Source of the DNA: Curvivirga sp965219885
Lineage (GTDB): Bacteria; Pseudomonadota; Alphaproteobacteria; UBA8366; Aestuariispiraceae
Length of the DNA stretch: 64,000 nt
Direction of reading: 5' to 3'
Assembly: GCF_965219885.1 (NCBI RefSeq)
Contig: NZ_CBDCOT010000009.1
Coordinates: 1,860,001 to 1,924,000 of the forward strand
Positions 63,233-64,000 of the stretch are shown piece after piece (position 1 is the stretch's first letter; every line of letters begins with the position of its first letter). The position numbers were made by a program, and so were the translations under genes. The notes below the pieces were generated by a model. That model did no database searches. It worked only from the letters and a program-made list of their open reading frames with translations, and was not told the DNA's origin.

Positions 63233-63246
63233 CTTACTTGTTTGGA

Positions 63247-64000
63247 TTAACCGCGGCGGCGTTTACGTCCGCGTCGACCACCTTCATTTTCATCACCACC
63301 ATGAGAATGAGGAGAAGGCCCATTAGAAAGCGGTCCTAACACTTCAATGATTTTTTCTTCTGATGGTTTCTCACCCGGTGTGTAATCTTTCAAAGAATCT
63401 GTGATCGCCTTGATCACTTCACCATCAGACCCACAGCAGCCACCAATAATCTTCGCACCACAATCACGTGCCATACGCGCATATTTACCCATCAATTCTG
63501 GCGTGCCGGAGAAAATAAACTCACCATTTACATATTGTGGGATACCACAGTTCGCTTTGGCAACGATAACGGCATTTGCATCCACAACAGTTTGCATTTG
63601 CGCTAAAGAAATAACACTTTCAGTCGGACCAAGGCCACAATTTGCGCCAATTGCTGCTGGCTGAGTTGGTAAATGGCTAAGATGTTCATAAGCATCTTCC
63701 GGGGAAACACCCATCATGGTTTTTCCATTTGTATCAAAAGTCATGGTCGTTACCACAGGTAAACCGACAGATGACGCACCTTCAACAGCGGCGGCGGATT
63801 CTTCACGGCCGGACATGGTTTCAATCCAAAGAACATCGACACCGCCAGCCTTCAGGCCTTCTGCTTGTGCTTTAAAAGCTGCAACAGCTTCTTCATATTT
63901 TAATGTTCCTGCTGGTTCCAGAATTTCGCCTGTTGGCCCCATAGAACCACCAACAACCACATCTCTGTCTGATGCATCTGCGACTTTACGTGCGCGTTCC
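63247..64000 (-). CDS. Homocysteine S-methyltransferase / betaine-homocysteine methyltransferase family (5' end outside window)
   Basis: The leftward frame stays open to the right edge; a GTG at 63960 is inside the gene and not its start. The visible 250 residues are the catalytic barrel of the Pfam S-methyl_trans family: VVVGGSMGPTGEIL, DVLWIETMSGREES, the zinc-ligand ANCGLGPTE and the paired cysteines IIGGCCGSDGEVI. It would move a methyl group to homocysteine, making methionine, from betaine or another methyl donor. It ends in a basic tail (GRRGRKRRRG) absent from typical members. Confidence 0.82.
   Translation of the reverse strand, partial: ERARKVADASDRDVVVGGSMGPTGEILEPAGTLKYEEAVAAFKAQAEGLKAGGVDVLWIETMSGREESAAAVEGASSVGLPVVTTMTFDTNGKTMMGVSPEDAYEHLSHLPTQPAAIGANCGLGPTESVISLAQMQTVVDANAVIVAKANCGIPQYVNGEFIFSGTPELMGKYARMARDCGAKIIGGCCGSDGEVIKAITDSLKDYTPGEKPSEEKIIEVLGPLSNGPSPHSHGGDENEGGRRGRKRRRG

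Noticed and set aside
63247..63960. Complete short methyltransferase starting at the GTG at 63960
   Set aside because: The frame stays open to the window edge and the N-terminal part of the barrel would be missing, so the gene is cut rather than short.
1..64000. tRNA, rRNA, CRISPR arrays and insertion sequences
   Set aside because: I examined the intergenic regions and saw no T-arm/anticodon pattern, no regularly spaced repeats and no transposase gene.

Overview
The window is chromosomal sequence from an alphaproteobacterium, moderately AT-rich and densely coded on both strands. The gene set (ptsP beside lysC, the ispG-hisS-prfA-prmC-DUF4167 string, a MutL with its own endonuclease motif, a chemoreceptor ending in PilZ) fits the Rhodospirillales and relatives, probably marine or aquatic. 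The genus cannot be fixed from the sequence alone. I see no rRNA, tRNA, CRISPR array, insertion sequence or prophage. Most of the window is housekeeping.

Layout. 1-5050: the start of secA (cut by the left edge), gmhA, a MOSC protein, an unknown coiled-coil protein, a DUF2975/XRE pair and a DUF4167 protein. 5344-13348: a leftward string of prmC, prfA, hemA, hisS, ispG and a RodZ-like protein, with a small periplasmic binding protein gene lodged between ispG and rodZ. 13484-17344: ptsP and lysC, divergent from ubiG at 17548. 18324-25345: small secreted protein, GFA protein, MscS channel, xerC, an uncharacterised protein, thpR, an aldo/keto reductase and a FIST protein. 25396-29371: tesA, divergent from the YbbA/YbbP-type ABC system. 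29531-36875: Bax-inhibitor-like protein, MFS, EVE protein, pgi, mutL, MFS. 36878-38297: ArsR-type regulator divergent from a NIPSNAP/ABM pair. 38320-40500: bluB, rsmD, rluB-like, followed by tadA and a large hybrid kinase. 44582-50941: LysR, msrA, two LysE exporters, sufE, a MarR-like protein and a chemoreceptor. 51127-64000: fused 5-oxoprolinase, a TRAP transporter with two EamA transporters, a GT4 glycosyltransferase, a second hydantoinase/oxoprolinase protein and the end of a homocysteine S-methyltransferase (cut by the right edge).

How parts work together. IspG feeds isoprenoids and ubiquinone, where UbiG acts; HemA makes the tetrapyrrole precursor by the C5 route, unusual for Alphaproteobacteria; PrfA is modified by PrmC from the adjacent gene; TesA and YbbAP form a conserved neighbourhood. 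The right-hand block looks catabolic: an uptake system beside an ATP-dependent oxoprolinase, then a second ASKHA-type enzyme and a methyltransferase that may be the edge of a C1/corrinoid cluster.

The most interesting unexplained signals are non-coding. A probable small RNA lies on the minus strand at about 45585-45697: a 14-bp terminator hairpin with a C-rich loop and a sigma54-like promoter. Interlocked palindromes sit upstream of msrA. A structured RNA candidate lies between prmC and the DUF4167 gene (5161-5250). A long-range stem could mask the ribosome binding site of the chemoreceptor gene (50947-51067).
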